Origin: Orbus sasakiae
GTDB lineage: Bacteria > Pseudomonadota > Gammaproteobacteria > Enterobacterales > Orbaceae
Assembly: GCF_039542345.1 (NCBI RefSeq)
Contig: NZ_BAABHY010000006.1
Span: forward strand, 207,581 to 271,580
Reading direction: 5' to 3'
Length of the DNA: 64,000 nucleotides
The notes under the pieces were generated by a model that saw only the letters and a list, made by a program, of their open reading frames with translations, was not told the origin of the DNA and made no database searches. The translations under genes were made by a program, and so were the position numbers. Every line of letters begins with the position of its first letter. The first letter of the stretch is position 1. Shown piece by piece: positions 8,450 to 18,031 of this stretch.

Positions 8450-9970
8450 ATGTGCGGAGTAGTAGGTATTGTTGGCTTTAGTCCGGTAAATCAATCAATT
8501 TATGATGCATTAACCGTTTTGCAACATCGTGGTCAAGATGCAGCGGGTATTGTGACAATTGATGAAAATGACTACTTTCGTTTACGTAAAGCAAATGGCC
8601 TTGTACAAGATGTTTTCCAGGCCCAACATATGCAACGTTTGCAAGGGAATATTGGCATTGGCCATGTTCGTTATCCTACCGCTGGGAGTTCTAGCGTATC
8701 GGAAGCACAACCTTTTTACGTGAATTCACCCTACGGAATTACATTGGCACATAATGGTAATTTAACCAATACCAATGAATTACGCGATAATATGTTAAAG
8801 CAAGCGCGTCGCCATATTAATACAACATCCGACTCAGAAGTCTTACTTAATATTCTGGCGAGTGAATTGGATAAATTTACAACCGATAGATTAACGCCAG
8901 AAAACATCTTCTCAGCGATAGAACACGTTCACCAAACAATAAAAGGCGCCTACGCCTGTGTGGCGATGGTGATTGGTCATGGCTTGATTGCATTTCGTGA
9001 TCCAAATGGTATACGGCCATTAGTGATTGGTAAGCGAGTGCTGAGTAATCAAAAAACTGAATATATGGTTGCCTCTGAAAGCGTTGCTTTAGATACATTA
9101 GATTTTGAGTTTTTACGCGATGTTGAACCTGGTGAGGCGATTTATATCACTCAAGATGGGCAATTATATACCAAACAGTGTGCTACCCATGCTAAATATT
9201 GTCCGTGTATTTTTGAATATGTTTATTTTGCCCGCCCTGATTCATTGATGAATGGTATTTCAGTGTATCAATCACGTATTTTAATGGGGCAGAAATTAGG
9301 TCAAAAAATCGCCAAAGAGTGGCAGGATTTAGATATCGATGTGGTCATTCCCATTCCAGAAACATCTTGTGATGCGGCATTAGAAATTGCACGTATTTTA
9401 AATAAACCTTATCGTCAAGGCTTTGTGAAAAATCGTTATGTAGGCCGCACCTTTATTATGCCAGGTCAAACAATGCGTCAACGTTCAGTCCGACGTAAAT
9501 TGAATGCAAATCGGATTGAGTTTGAAGGTAAAAATGTGCTGTTAGTTGATGATTCAATCGTACGAGGCACCACATCGCAACAAATTCTTGAGATGGTGCG
9601 CTCAGTAGGGGCGAAAAAGATTTACTTAGCATCAGCGGCTCCTGAAATTCGTTATCCCAATGTGTATGGTATTGATATGCCCGTGGCGAATGAACTTATT
9701 GCTTATAATCGTAATGTGCAACAAATCGCACAAGCTATTGGTGCTGATAAACTAATTTTTCAAGATCTTAATGACTTAATTGCGGCAGTCAGAGAAGGTA
9801 ATCCTGAATTAACCGAATTTGAATGTTCTGTATTTGATGGTCGCTATATCACTGGCGATATTAGTGAGTCTTATTTGACTAATTTGCAAAACAGTCGTAG
9901 TGATACAAGTAAAGGCGCCTTACAAAATAAAGATGCTGAAAATTTAGAAATTTATAACGTTGATCAATAA
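8450..9970 (+). CDS. purF: Amidophosphoribosyltransferase
   Basis: PurF makes phosphoribosylamine from PRPP and glutamine, the first step of purine synthesis. Cys2 (MCGVVGIVG) is the N-terminal glutaminase nucleophile after Met removal. An N-terminal Ntn-hydrolase domain contains HRGQDAAGI and HNGNLTNTNEL. A phosphoribosyltransferase domain carries the PRPP loop VLLVDDSIVRGTTS. The product is 506 residues, like E. coli PurF (505). AGGAG lies 7 bases before the start. No PurR operator could be identified with confidence. Confidence 0.98.
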   Translation: MCGVVGIVGFSPVNQSIYDALTVLQHRGQDAAGIVTIDENDYFRLRKANGLVQDVFQAQHMQRLQGNIGIGHVRYPTAGSSSVSEAQPFYVNSPYGITLAHNGNLTNTNELRDNMLKQARRHINTTSDSEVLLNILASELDKFTTDRLTPENIFSAIEHVHQTIKGAYACVAMVIGHGLIAFRDPNGIRPLVIGKRVLSNQKTEYMVASESVALDTLDFEFLRDVEPGEAIYITQDGQLYTKQCATHAKYCPCIFEYVYFARPDSLMNGISVYQSRILMGQKLGQKIAKEWQDLDIDVVIPIPETSCDAALEIARILNKPYRQGFVKNRYVGRTFIMPGQTMRQRSVRRKLNANRIEFEGKNVLLVDDSIVRGTTSQQILEMVRSVGAKKIYLASAAPEIRYPNVYGIDMPVANELIAYNRNVQQIAQAIGADKLIFQDLNDLIAAVREGNPELTEFECSVFDGRYITGDISESYLTNLQNSRSDTSKGALQNKDAENLEIYNVDQ

Positions 9971-9975
9971 AACAG

Positions 9976-10572
9976 ATGAACTTACAACATAACCAAACAG
10001 TCAAAAGACGTATTATTGTCGGTATTTCAGGGGCCAGCGGGGCGCTATACGGTATTCGGCTATTGGAACTGTTAGCAACCCTTGACGACATAGAAACGCA
10101 TTTAGTCATTTCTCGTTCCGCTAAGCGTACGATTGAACTTGAAACTGATTATGGATATGAACGTGTGACGCGTTTAGCTGATCACTTTTATGATATTACG
10201 GATATTGCAGCAAGTATTTCATCGGGTTCATTTAAAACTGACGGGATGATTATTGTACCGTGTTCAATCAAAACCTTATCGGGTATCGCACACAGTTATA
10301 GTGATAATTTACTAATTCGTGCCGCAGATGTGGTATTAAAAGAACAGCGTAAACTTGTACTGTGTGTTCGTGAAACGCCTTTTCATTTAGGGCATATTCA
10401 ACTGATGCAAACTGCGTGTCAGATTGGCGCCACAATTATGCCATTAGTCCCTGCCTTTTATCATATGCCTAAAACGATTGATGAATTAATTAATCAATCG
10501 TTAACTAGAGTGCTTGATCAGTTTAATATTCGTACTCATTTTAACTATGCATGGCAAAACCCATCAAAGTAG
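9976..10572 (+). CDS. ubiX: Flavin prenyltransferase UbiX
   Basis: UbiX attaches dimethylallyl to FMN, giving the prenylated flavin cofactor of the UbiD decarboxylase in ubiquinone synthesis. The 198-residue product has the flavin-binding start VGISGASGALYGIRLLELL, the MIIVPCSIKTLSGIAHSYSDN segment and the KLVLCVRETPFHLGHI segment typical of the family. It starts 5 bases after the purF stop, so it is probably translated from the same mRNA. No clear terminator follows; the next 287 bases are AT-rich and lead into the inverse autotransporter gene. Confidence 0.95.
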   Translation: MNLQHNQTVKRRIIVGISGASGALYGIRLLELLATLDDIETHLVISRSAKRTIELETDYGYERVTRLADHFYDITDIAASISSGSFKTDGMIIVPCSIKTLSGIAHSYSDNLLIRAADVVLKEQRKLVLCVRETPFHLGHIQLMQTACQIGATIMPLVPAFYHMPKTIDELINQSLTRVLDQFNIRTHFNYAWQNPSK

Positions 10573-10859
10573 TAACCATTTGTAAAGAATCATTCATCTT
10601 CTCAAGATTAATTCTAACAAAAATGTCATGTTTTACCTTTTATTTATCTTATTGATTTTAAAAAATAAAATAACAGAAAGGTTAATTAATAACCAAATCT
10701 TAACAAAATTGTTATTGATCCATCGTTAATATTTAGATAAATTTGCTGCAAATTTTGTAAAGAATTTTAAATTCTGTAATAAATAAGAAAGTTAAATAAT
10801 TAAAATATAGATATTAATAATAATATCAAATAATGATGAATAAATAAGGAATAATTAAG

Positions 10860-13598
10860 ATGAAAAAGAATCTTAATTTATCAGTGGTTGCTGCATTCGT
10901 TTTGGCAGCATTAAGCTATAATGTTGCTCAGGCTAAAACCAGTCAACACACTTCTACCAATAGCAAAGATGTGAGTTCTGCTAAAGCAGATGATGTACGC
11001 GTTTTTGTAAATACTCAACAACGTAGCCTATACCAAATTGCCTTATTAAGTGGTATTTCAATTACTGAGCTGCGCAAAATCAATAAAGGCGAATATGATA
11101 ATGTTGATGTTGTAAAAATAGGCCAAAGTATTGTATTACCGGCTCATTCATCATTATTGCCTGCTGAATCTAAAGAAATTAAAAAAGAAGAAAAATATAG
11201 CAATCTTCCAAGTTTGGGGTCATCCGATAAAATTGATGTGACAAAAGATGATTCGATGGAACGTCAAGTTGCTACCGTTTTGCAGACATTAGGTCAGCAA
11301 GACTGGGATAACATGTCTTCTGAAAAAATCAAACAAGATCTGAATAATAAAACTCAAGATTATGCTGAAAGCTATGTTCGTAACCAAGTTCATACTCAAG
11401 TGATTGATCCTATTCGTAATGCTGCACAAGACTTTTTAGGACGTTTTGGTACCGCACAATTGCAATTTGATGTCAGTGACCAAGCTAAATTGAATAATAT
11501 CAACGTGAAATTATTTAGTCCTTGGTATGATTCAGATCGTACTTTAATCTTTTCGCAATTAACCTATCAAGAATATGAAAAAGATCGCCGTATTGGTAAC
11601 TTTGGTATTGGTCAGCGTTGGGATATTGCCGATAACCGCTGGTTAATTGGTTACAACGTATTTTTTGACCATGATTTTGGACGTAATCACAACCGTCTTG
11701 GTTTAGGTCTTGAAGCTTGGTCAGATTACATGAAATTTGCTGCCAACTACTATACGCCATTATCTGATTGGAAAGACTCTAAAGACTTTGATGATTACTT
11801 AGAGAGAGCCGCAAGAGGTTTTGATATTCGTTTCCAAGGGTATCTACCGTCTTATCCACACCTTGGTGCGTCATTAATGTTTGAACAATACTTTGGTGAT
11901 AAAGTCGCGTTATTCGGAAAAGATCATTTACAAAAAGATCCGTATGCTGTCACGTTCGGTGTGGACTATACCCCGGTACCATTATTCACAATTAAAGGTG
12001 AACATAAACAGGGTCAAGACGCACATAAAATGGCTAAAGTTGAGTTGACAATGAATTACCGTTTAGGGGTGCCACTTAAAGACCAACTAGATCCCAATAT
12101 GGTCCAAGTTGCACGTTCACTCAAAGGAAGCCGTTATGATTTAGTTGACCGTAATAACTACATTGTCCTTGAATATAAAGAGAAAAAATTTAGTGTCGAC
12201 TTAGCCTCATTAGGTGAATTTGAAGAACAAACCATTGTTCCTGTTGTCATCTCTGTCCATAATGTTAAAGGTGGCTTGTCAGCATTAAGCTGGAATAATT
12301 TAACGGGCAGTGCAGATTTAAATGCGCTAGGCTTACCGCGAGTTGCTGGAAATGGTGACTTATGTTACAACCGTGGTAGCTCTGTAATGGGGACGTTATG
12401 TCCTGCTGGCAATGCATGGAATGAAACGGTTGGTGCGGCAACAAGCGATATTTCAAACTGGTCAATTCGTGTACCTGACTATATTAATGCCACAACAGGT
12501 GAACGTAATCCAACATCACTTAGTGGTGTATCTGTACCGGGACGTTATACTTTTGATGTTACCTTGACATCAAACAATGGATTGTCTGCATCATCGAATA
12601 CATCATGGTTATCCATTAAGCCATCATCAACCCGTCGTACCGTTGTGGTTGAAAACGTATCACCGGCAAATCCAAGCGGTAACGCGCTAGGTTCTACCGT
12701 TGCGGATGCCGCATCAATTGATGGTGTGACGACAGTTAAATTAGAAGCGTATTTATTTGATACATCGGTTTTACCTGCACCAGGCGCCGGTTTTAATGAT
12801 GCATCGATTTTAGTGAATTACCCAAGTGCATTCGATCTTGATAAAATTAATACTTATTGGAGTGGCGTTACTCACGATGGTAAAACCGTTAAATTTGTTA
12901 ATGGTAGTGCATCAGATGCTAAGTGTGATGTGGTTGACGGGACACCAGAGAGCTGTTTATTAGTGAAATCTGTGCAAGCTGTGGCGGGTTCACCTGATAA
13001 ATATCAATTAAATGTTGCAACAACTGCGCCGTTAGGTGAAGTCACGGTTACGGCTAAAATGAGTCCGTATGGTCAAGGCACGATACCTGTCTACTTTAGT
13101 ACAACATCGGGTGCAGCTTGGTTAGCGATTTATGATACTAGCAACGGTAGTATGGTTGCTTATGGTCAAGCAAGTGGTGAAGCAAATTCAATTGTTGCTG
13201 TATCGAGCGCGGCGAATCCGTTTATCGTCGGTAAAACGTATGAAGCAAGAGGCTATGCGGTTGACCCTACCACATCAGGTGCTACACCGATTGCTAGCTT
13301 AAATTATGTCTGGTCACTGGTTGGTGACAATATTGCAGCATGTCCATCATCAGATGGCGTGAGCTACAACACAGTACTAAATGATTTTGTGAGCCAGCCA
13401 AACGGTCCATGGTTTAATGTCAGTACGTCAAACCAATACACGATTAAAGGTTTAGTTGCGGGTAATGTCAGTATGGCAAGTAACGGCTCAGCTGGACTTA
13501 CAGTGGGCAGTCAATCTTGGGGTGCATCACATCCAGCTGCATCGCCACAAGCGTGTGCTGGGGATCAAGGATTTAAGTTACAAGTTACCGCTTATTAA
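10860..13598 (+). CDS. Inverse autotransporter (intimin/invasin family) with LysM and Ig-like passenger
   Basis: This is a 912-residue outer-membrane surface protein. In order: a signal peptide (1-25, ending NVAQA), a LysM peptidoglycan-binding domain (about 46-95, LYQIALLSGISITELRKIN), a short helical region, an inverse-autotransporter beta-barrel (about 180-435), then an exported passenger. The barrel ends with the family hallmark SRYDLVDRNNYIVLEYKEK. The passenger has two or three Ig-like modules and cysteines spaced as pairs (LCYNRG...GTLCPAG, AKCDVV...ESCLL, AACPSS...QACAGD). The closest named comparisons are Salmonella SinH/ZirT and E. coli YchO. The next gene encodes a secreted protein that shares the passenger's C-terminal signature. 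Function as adhesin or as exporter of that partner is inferred. Confidence 0.88.
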   Translation: MKKNLNLSVVAAFVLAALSYNVAQAKTSQHTSTNSKDVSSAKADDVRVFVNTQQRSLYQIALLSGISITELRKINKGEYDNVDVVKIGQSIVLPAHSSLLPAESKEIKKEEKYSNLPSLGSSDKIDVTKDDSMERQVATVLQTLGQQDWDNMSSEKIKQDLNNKTQDYAESYVRNQVHTQVIDPIRNAAQDFLGRFGTAQLQFDVSDQAKLNNINVKLFSPWYDSDRTLIFSQLTYQEYEKDRRIGNFGIGQRWDIADNRWLIGYNVFFDHDFGRNHNRLGLGLEAWSDYMKFAANYYTPLSDWKDSKDFDDYLERAARGFDIRFQGYLPSYPHLGASLMFEQYFGDKVALFGKDHLQKDPYAVTFGVDYTPVPLFTIKGEHKQGQDAHKMAKVELTMNYRLGVPLKDQLDPNMVQVARSLKGSRYDLVDRNNYIVLEYKEKKFSVDLASLGEFEEQTIVPVVISVHNVKGGLSALSWNNLTGSADLNALGLPRVAGNGDLCYNRGSSVMGTLCPAGNAWNETVGAATSDISNWSIRVPDYINATTGERNPTSLSGVSVPGRYTFDVTLTSNNGLSASSNTSWLSIKPSSTRRTVVVENVSPANPSGNALGSTVADAASIDGVTTVKLEAYLFDTSVLPAPGAGFNDASILVNYPSAFDLDKINTYWSGVTHDGKTVKFVNGSASDAKCDVVDGTPESCLLVKSVQAVAGSPDKYQLNVATTAPLGEVTVTAKMSPYGQGTIPVYFSTTSGAAWLAIYDTSNGSMVAYGQASGEANSIVAVSSAANPFIVGKTYEARGYAVDPTTSGATPIASLNYVWSLVGDNIAACPSSDGVSYNTVLNDFVSQPNGPWFNVSTSNQYTIKGLVAGNVSMASNGSAGLTVGSQSWGASHPAASPQACAGDQGFKLQVTAY

Positions 13599-13608
13599 TA
13601 CAGAATTT

Positions 13609-13639
13609 TGACAGTCATGAATAGATTCATTGACTGTCA
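13609..13639 (+). other. Long intercistronic hairpin between the inverse autotransporter and its partner
   Basis: TGACAGTCATGAAT pairs with ATTCATTGACTGTCA across a two-base loop, giving a 14-bp stem with one bulged base. It begins 10 bases after the upstream stop, and no T run follows. It could limit read-through or protect the upstream mRNA end. Confidence 0.6.
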
Positions 13640-13716
13640 TCAAGGGACACCTCAAATGGTGTATTTATATAAATACAACACAGTATGTTGAAGAAATAAA
13701 ATAGGAAATTTTAACT

Positions 13717-14739
13717 ATGAAAAATTTAACCATCAAAAAAGTCGCATTAGGTTTGTTACTTGCTGGTTATGCTGCGAGTGGCGCTTTTGCAGCAACAACT
13801 GCTACAACAGCAGCAACGATTAAAGGTAATGCCCCAATTATTAAATCAACCGACGCAACACCGACTGAAGGTAAATATTCTGTTCAGGTACAACGTCTTG
13901 ACTCGTCTAGTGTATGGCAAAACCTTGCTTCAACAGAAAAGATGAAAGTGGGCGATAAAATTGTGATTAGCTTCGATTATTCAGATGCGGATGGCGATGC
14001 AGCTGAAGCTAACTGGATCACAACAACGAAAACTAAAACTACGGCAGATGGTAGTGCATCATTAAAATTTGAAGTTAAAATCAATGGTACCACAACAATA
14101 ATTGGGCCTGAAACCGGTTACACTAATGTTGTCTCTGGCACAGCTGGTAAATATGAATATATTATTCCAAATACTGCAGGTGGTAAAAAGCTAGACATTA
14201 GCTTAACGCCCGTTTCTAAATTTGGTGACCCATACTACGGCACTTCATTAACCGGTAACTTATTCTCGACAACCAACACAACGGGTCCAAGTGTACCACC
14301 AGGATGTGAAGATGATTCAACCACGCCATGTATTTTACCAAGCGATGATGATGTTATCGTCAGAATTGTTAAAGGGTCTACGCCAGTAACAGGTACAATC
14401 CCTGCTCAAACTGCATGGTACGGATCTTCAAGTACAGATGATACTATTCCAGAGGCAAATATTCCTAAAGTGGGTGATCAATTCACATATGTAGTTGTGG
14501 ATACATCAAGCGGTTCTGAAGTCAACGTAACATCAATGTATACCAAAGCGTCTTGGAACTTCGCCGGTACCAATACTGCAGCACTAGGTGCAACTGCGTC
14601 TGATTCGACTAAAGTGGTTTATGCAACGAGCTATACAATTGGTATCAATAGTGCAGATGAAATTGCTAAATTATACCCAACAGCACCAGAAGCTGGTGCA
14701 CAGGGGTATAACTTGTCTGTAACGGTTGCTGCTGAATAA
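13717..14739 (+). CDS. Secreted SinI/ZirS-like autotransporter-associated protein
   Basis: This is a 340-residue protein with a clear signal peptide (about 1-25, ending SGAFA) and no membrane anchor. It appears to hold two related beta-rich modules. Each has a K-V-G-D stretch followed by an aromatic beta strand (MKVGDKIVISFDYSDADGD at about residue 80; PKVGDQFTYVVVDTSSGS in the second half). The end, AGAQGYNLSVTVAAE, resembles the end of the upstream passenger, AGDQGFKLQVTAY. One cysteine pair is present (CEDDSTTPC). In Salmonella, sinH-sinI and zirT-zirS pair an inverse autotransporter with a secreted Ig-like protein; this pair has the same layout. The precise function is unknown. Confidence 0.72.
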   Translation: MKNLTIKKVALGLLLAGYAASGAFAATTATTAATIKGNAPIIKSTDATPTEGKYSVQVQRLDSSSVWQNLASTEKMKVGDKIVISFDYSDADGDAAEANWITTTKTKTTADGSASLKFEVKINGTTTIIGPETGYTNVVSGTAGKYEYIIPNTAGGKKLDISLTPVSKFGDPYYGTSLTGNLFSTTNTTGPSVPPGCEDDSTTPCILPSDDDVIVRIVKGSTPVTGTIPAQTAWYGSSSTDDTIPEANIPKVGDQFTYVVVDTSSGSEVNVTSMYTKASWNFAGTNTAALGATASDSTKVVYATSYTIGINSADEIAKLYPTAPEAGAQGYNLSVTVAAE

Positions 14740-14769
14740 TTTCATCTTTAATCGGATATCATTGATTTA

Positions 14770-14794
14770 AACCACTCTTCGGAGTGGTTTTTTT
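14770..14794 (+). terminator. Rho-independent terminator of the autotransporter module
   Basis: The stem AACCACTC/GAGTGGTT is closed by a TTCG tetraloop and followed by a T run. It lies 30 bases after the SinI-like gene. Confidence 0.9.
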
Positions 14795-14896
14795 ATGGCT
14801 AAAAGCGGCATTATTTTATCAAAAACTATGGCTAAACATGCATGATATTGCACAAATTATGTTATGCTTAGACCATCTTATCAAAAAGGATAATAG

Positions 14897-17263
14897 ATGA
14901 TGATGAAAGACCCTTTTTATAATCGAGAAGTCGAAAAGTATGATTCTCCTATCGCAAGTCGTGAACTTATTTTGAGCTACTTAGAAAAAATTGCCAAGCC
15001 GGCTAACTTAGACAATATTGCACAAGCGATGGCGCTGACGAGTGAAGAACAAAAAGAGGCTTTACATCGTCGTTTACGAGCGATGGAACGAGATGGTCAA
15101 TTAATTTTTACCCGCCGGAAATGTTATGCGCTACCTGAAAAGTTAGCGATGGTAAAAGGTTCTGTGATTGCACATCGCGATGGTTTTGGTTTCTTACGTG
15201 TTGAAGGCCAACCGGATGATTATTTCTTATCTCCAGAACAGATGCGTAAAACGCTTCAAGGTGATGTGGTACTTGCTCAACCAATGGGTAGTCAGTATAG
15301 AGGTAAAACCGAAGCGCGTATTGTGCGAGTGCTCGAACCGCGTAGTAATCAGATTGTAGGACGCTATTTTATTGAAGAGGGGATTGGTTTTGTCGTGCCC
15401 GATGATACCCGTTTAAATTTTGATATTTTAATTACTGAAAAAACCCCTCAAACAGTTCGAATGGGCACGGTTGTTGTTGTTGAATTACTCAAACGACCAG
15501 AATTTCGAAAAAAGGCAGTGGGTAAAATTACCGAAATTCTAGGCGAAAATATGGGGACGAATTTAGCGATTGAAATTGCGGTACGTAATCATGAAATACC
15601 CCACGTCTTACCGACTGATGTTGAAAACGCCGTAAGTCAACTTTCGGAACACGTCTCTCCTCAGGCTAAAAAAGGCCGTAAAGATTTAACGCAATTACCC
15701 TTAGTCACCATCGATGGTGAAGATGCACGTGATTTTGATGATGCCGTTTATTGTGAAAAAAATAAAGGAGGCGGTTACCGACTCTGGGTTGCCATTGCTG
15801 ATGTCAGCTATTATGTTCGCCCAAAAACAGCGTTAGACAAAGAGGCTTGCAATCGAGGTACCTCGGTTTACTTCCCATCAAGAGTCATTCCAATGTTACC
15901 CGAAGTGTTATCTAATGGATTATGTTCACTTAATCCACAAGTTGATCGCTTATGTATGGTATGTGAGATGACTCTTTCTGCAAAGGGGCGTTTAACAAGC
16001 TATCAATTCTATGAAGCGGTGATGAATTCGCACGCAAGGTTAACCTATACTAAAGTACAAAAAATTCTTGATGGGGATCAAGCGTTACGTGAACACTACC
16101 AAGCACGTGTTAAAGATCTTGAAAATTTATATGCACTTTATAAAATTCTAGACAAAACGCGCGTTGCACGTGGTGCAATAAGCTTTGAATCTGCAGAACC
16201 TAAATTCATCTTTAATGCTGACAAGCGAATTGAACGCATTGAAATGGCACAACGTAATGATGCACATAAAATTATTGAAGAATGTATGATTTTAGCCAAT
16301 GTTGCTGCGGCTAAATTAGTTGAAGAACATGATATGCCTTCTTTATACCGCATTCACGATAAACCAGATGAAGATCGACTGAATAATCTGCGTAGTGTGT
16401 TAAGTGAGTTGGGATTAACGTTTGAAGGTGGGGATAAACCACAACCTAAAGATGTTGCTAAATTAATGGATCTCGTTGCCCAAAGGCCTGACCGTGATAT
16501 GATTCAAACCATGATTTTACGGTCAATGAAACAAGCTGTTTATGATCCGGAAAATCGGGGCCATTTTGGCTTAGCCCTGGAATCATATGCCCATTTTACT
16601 TCACCAATACGGCGTTACCCTGACTTGTTGTTACATCGTACCATCAAAGCAATTTTAGCCAGTCAAGCTCATAAATCAAGTAAAACGGGCGGCTATCAAT
16701 ATACAATGAGTGAAATGCTCTATTTTGGTGAGCACTGTTCGATGACAGAACGGCGCGCAGATGAAGCCGTTCGAGATGTGGTTGATTGGCTAAAATGTGA
16801 TTTTATGCAAGATCACGTAGGTGAAGTATTTGATGGTGTAATATCAAGTGTGACCAATTTTGGTTTCTTTGTTCGCTTAGATGATCTCTTTATTGATGGT
16901 CTAGTGCATGTTTCGACACTTGAAAATGATTACTATAGCTTCGATGCGGGTCGTAGTCGTTTAGTCGGTGAGAACAGCGGTTTTTCTTATCGCTTAGGTG
17001 ATAAAGTTAAAATCAAGGTGGAAGCGGTCAATCCTGAAGAACGCAAAATTGATTTTAGCCTTGTCGGCAGTGACAATAAGCCTCGTCGGCAAGGTAAAAC
17101 GGTCAAAGATAGAACAAATAAAGCGCGTAAAGCACAAGACAGTAAAGATGATGTCGCTAAAAAAACATCTAAATCATCGACAAATAAAAAAACGAAAGCA
17201 AAAGCTAAAGTAAAAAAAGTATCAAATAAACAACCAGCAAAAAAGAAGAAGTCAGCTAAATGA
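14897..17263 (+). CDS. rnr: Ribonuclease R
   Basis: RNase R is a 3'-5' exoribonuclease able to degrade structured RNA. The product is 788 residues. A winged-helix N-terminus comes first, then cold-shock domains and the RNB catalytic domain with LVTIDGEDARDFDDAVYCE, which supplies the metal-binding aspartates. An S1 domain follows (FDGVISSVTNFGFFVRLDD) and then a lysine-rich tail of about 70 residues. AAGGA lies 6 bases upstream of the ATG. The last codon overlaps the rlmB start by 4 bases, so translation is coupled, as expected for the enterobacterial rnr-rlmB pair. Confidence 0.97.
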   Translation: MMMKDPFYNREVEKYDSPIASRELILSYLEKIAKPANLDNIAQAMALTSEEQKEALHRRLRAMERDGQLIFTRRKCYALPEKLAMVKGSVIAHRDGFGFLRVEGQPDDYFLSPEQMRKTLQGDVVLAQPMGSQYRGKTEARIVRVLEPRSNQIVGRYFIEEGIGFVVPDDTRLNFDILITEKTPQTVRMGTVVVVELLKRPEFRKKAVGKITEILGENMGTNLAIEIAVRNHEIPHVLPTDVENAVSQLSEHVSPQAKKGRKDLTQLPLVTIDGEDARDFDDAVYCEKNKGGGYRLWVAIADVSYYVRPKTALDKEACNRGTSVYFPSRVIPMLPEVLSNGLCSLNPQVDRLCMVCEMTLSAKGRLTSYQFYEAVMNSHARLTYTKVQKILDGDQALREHYQARVKDLENLYALYKILDKTRVARGAISFESAEPKFIFNADKRIERIEMAQRNDAHKIIEECMILANVAAAKLVEEHDMPSLYRIHDKPDEDRLNNLRSVLSELGLTFEGGDKPQPKDVAKLMDLVAQRPDRDMIQTMILRSMKQAVYDPENRGHFGLALESYAHFTSPIRRYPDLLLHRTIKAILASQAHKSSKTGGYQYTMSEMLYFGEHCSMTERRADEAVRDVVDWLKCDFMQDHVGEVFDGVISSVTNFGFFVRLDDLFIDGLVHVSTLENDYYSFDAGRSRLVGENSGFSYRLGDKVKIKVEAVNPEERKIDFSLVGSDNKPRRQGKTVKDRTNKARKAQDSKDDVAKKTSKSSTNKKTKAKAKVKKVSNKQPAKKKKSAK

Positions 17264-18003
17264 GTGAAATGATATATGGTATCCATGCTATGCAAGGCAT
17301 GTTAGCGCGTTCACCTGAACGAATTTTAGATGTTTATCTGTTGAAAAATCGTGATGATAAACGATTAAATAGTGTGATTGAAGAATTAGAATCATTAGGG
17401 ATTGCGATTAAATTAGTGGATCGTAAATGGCTTGATGAACAAAGTGCTAATGGTGTTCATCAGGGCATTATGGCAAAAATAAAAGAAGGGCGTAGTTATC
17501 ATGAAAATGACTTACCCAATTTATTGAGTCAAAAACCAGAGCCTTTTATTTTAATTCTTGATGGAATAACCGATCCTCATAATTTAGGTGCCTGTATTCG
17601 TAGTGCCGATGCGGCTGGTGTGGATTTAATTATTGTCCCTAAAGATAAATCCGCACCACTTAATGCGATTGCTAAAAAAGTGGCATGTGGTGCGGCAGAA
17701 AGTGTCCCCGTCATTCGAGTAACAAATTTAGCTAGAACGCTGCGAATGTTGAAAGATGAATATCAGATCTGGATTGTCGGGGCGGCAGGTGAAGCCGATC
17801 ATTCACTGTATCAAAGTAACTTGACGGGCAAATTAGCGATTGTCATGGGCGCGGAAGGTGAAGGTATGAGACGCTTAACCAAAGAACATTGCGATGAATT
17901 GGTGAGTATTCCGATGTCAGGATTTGTATCGTCGTTAAATGTTTCTGTTGCCACCGGTATCTGCTTGTTTGAGTCAGTAAGACAAAAAAGCCACAAAGGC
18001 TAA
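17260..18003 (+). CDS. rlmB: 23S rRNA (guanosine-2251-2'-O)-methyltransferase RlmB
   Basis: RlmB methylates G2251 in the peptidyl-transferase P loop of 23S rRNA. It is a 247-residue SpoU-family protein. The substrate-binding N-terminal domain is followed by the knotted SAM-binding domain with ILDGITDPHNLGACIRSADA, IVMGAEGEGMRRL and the C-terminal motif SLNVSVATGICLFE. It overlaps rnr by 4 bases. Confidence 0.96.
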   Translation: MSEMIYGIHAMQGMLARSPERILDVYLLKNRDDKRLNSVIEELESLGIAIKLVDRKWLDEQSANGVHQGIMAKIKEGRSYHENDLPNLLSQKPEPFILILDGITDPHNLGACIRSADAAGVDLIIVPKDKSAPLNAIAKKVACGAAESVPVIRVTNLARTLRMLKDEYQIWIVGAAGEADHSLYQSNLTGKLAIVMGAEGEGMRRLTKEHCDELVSIPMSGFVSSLNVSVATGICLFESVRQKSHKG

Positions 18004-18031
18004 TCACATTATGATATGCATAAAAGGATAA

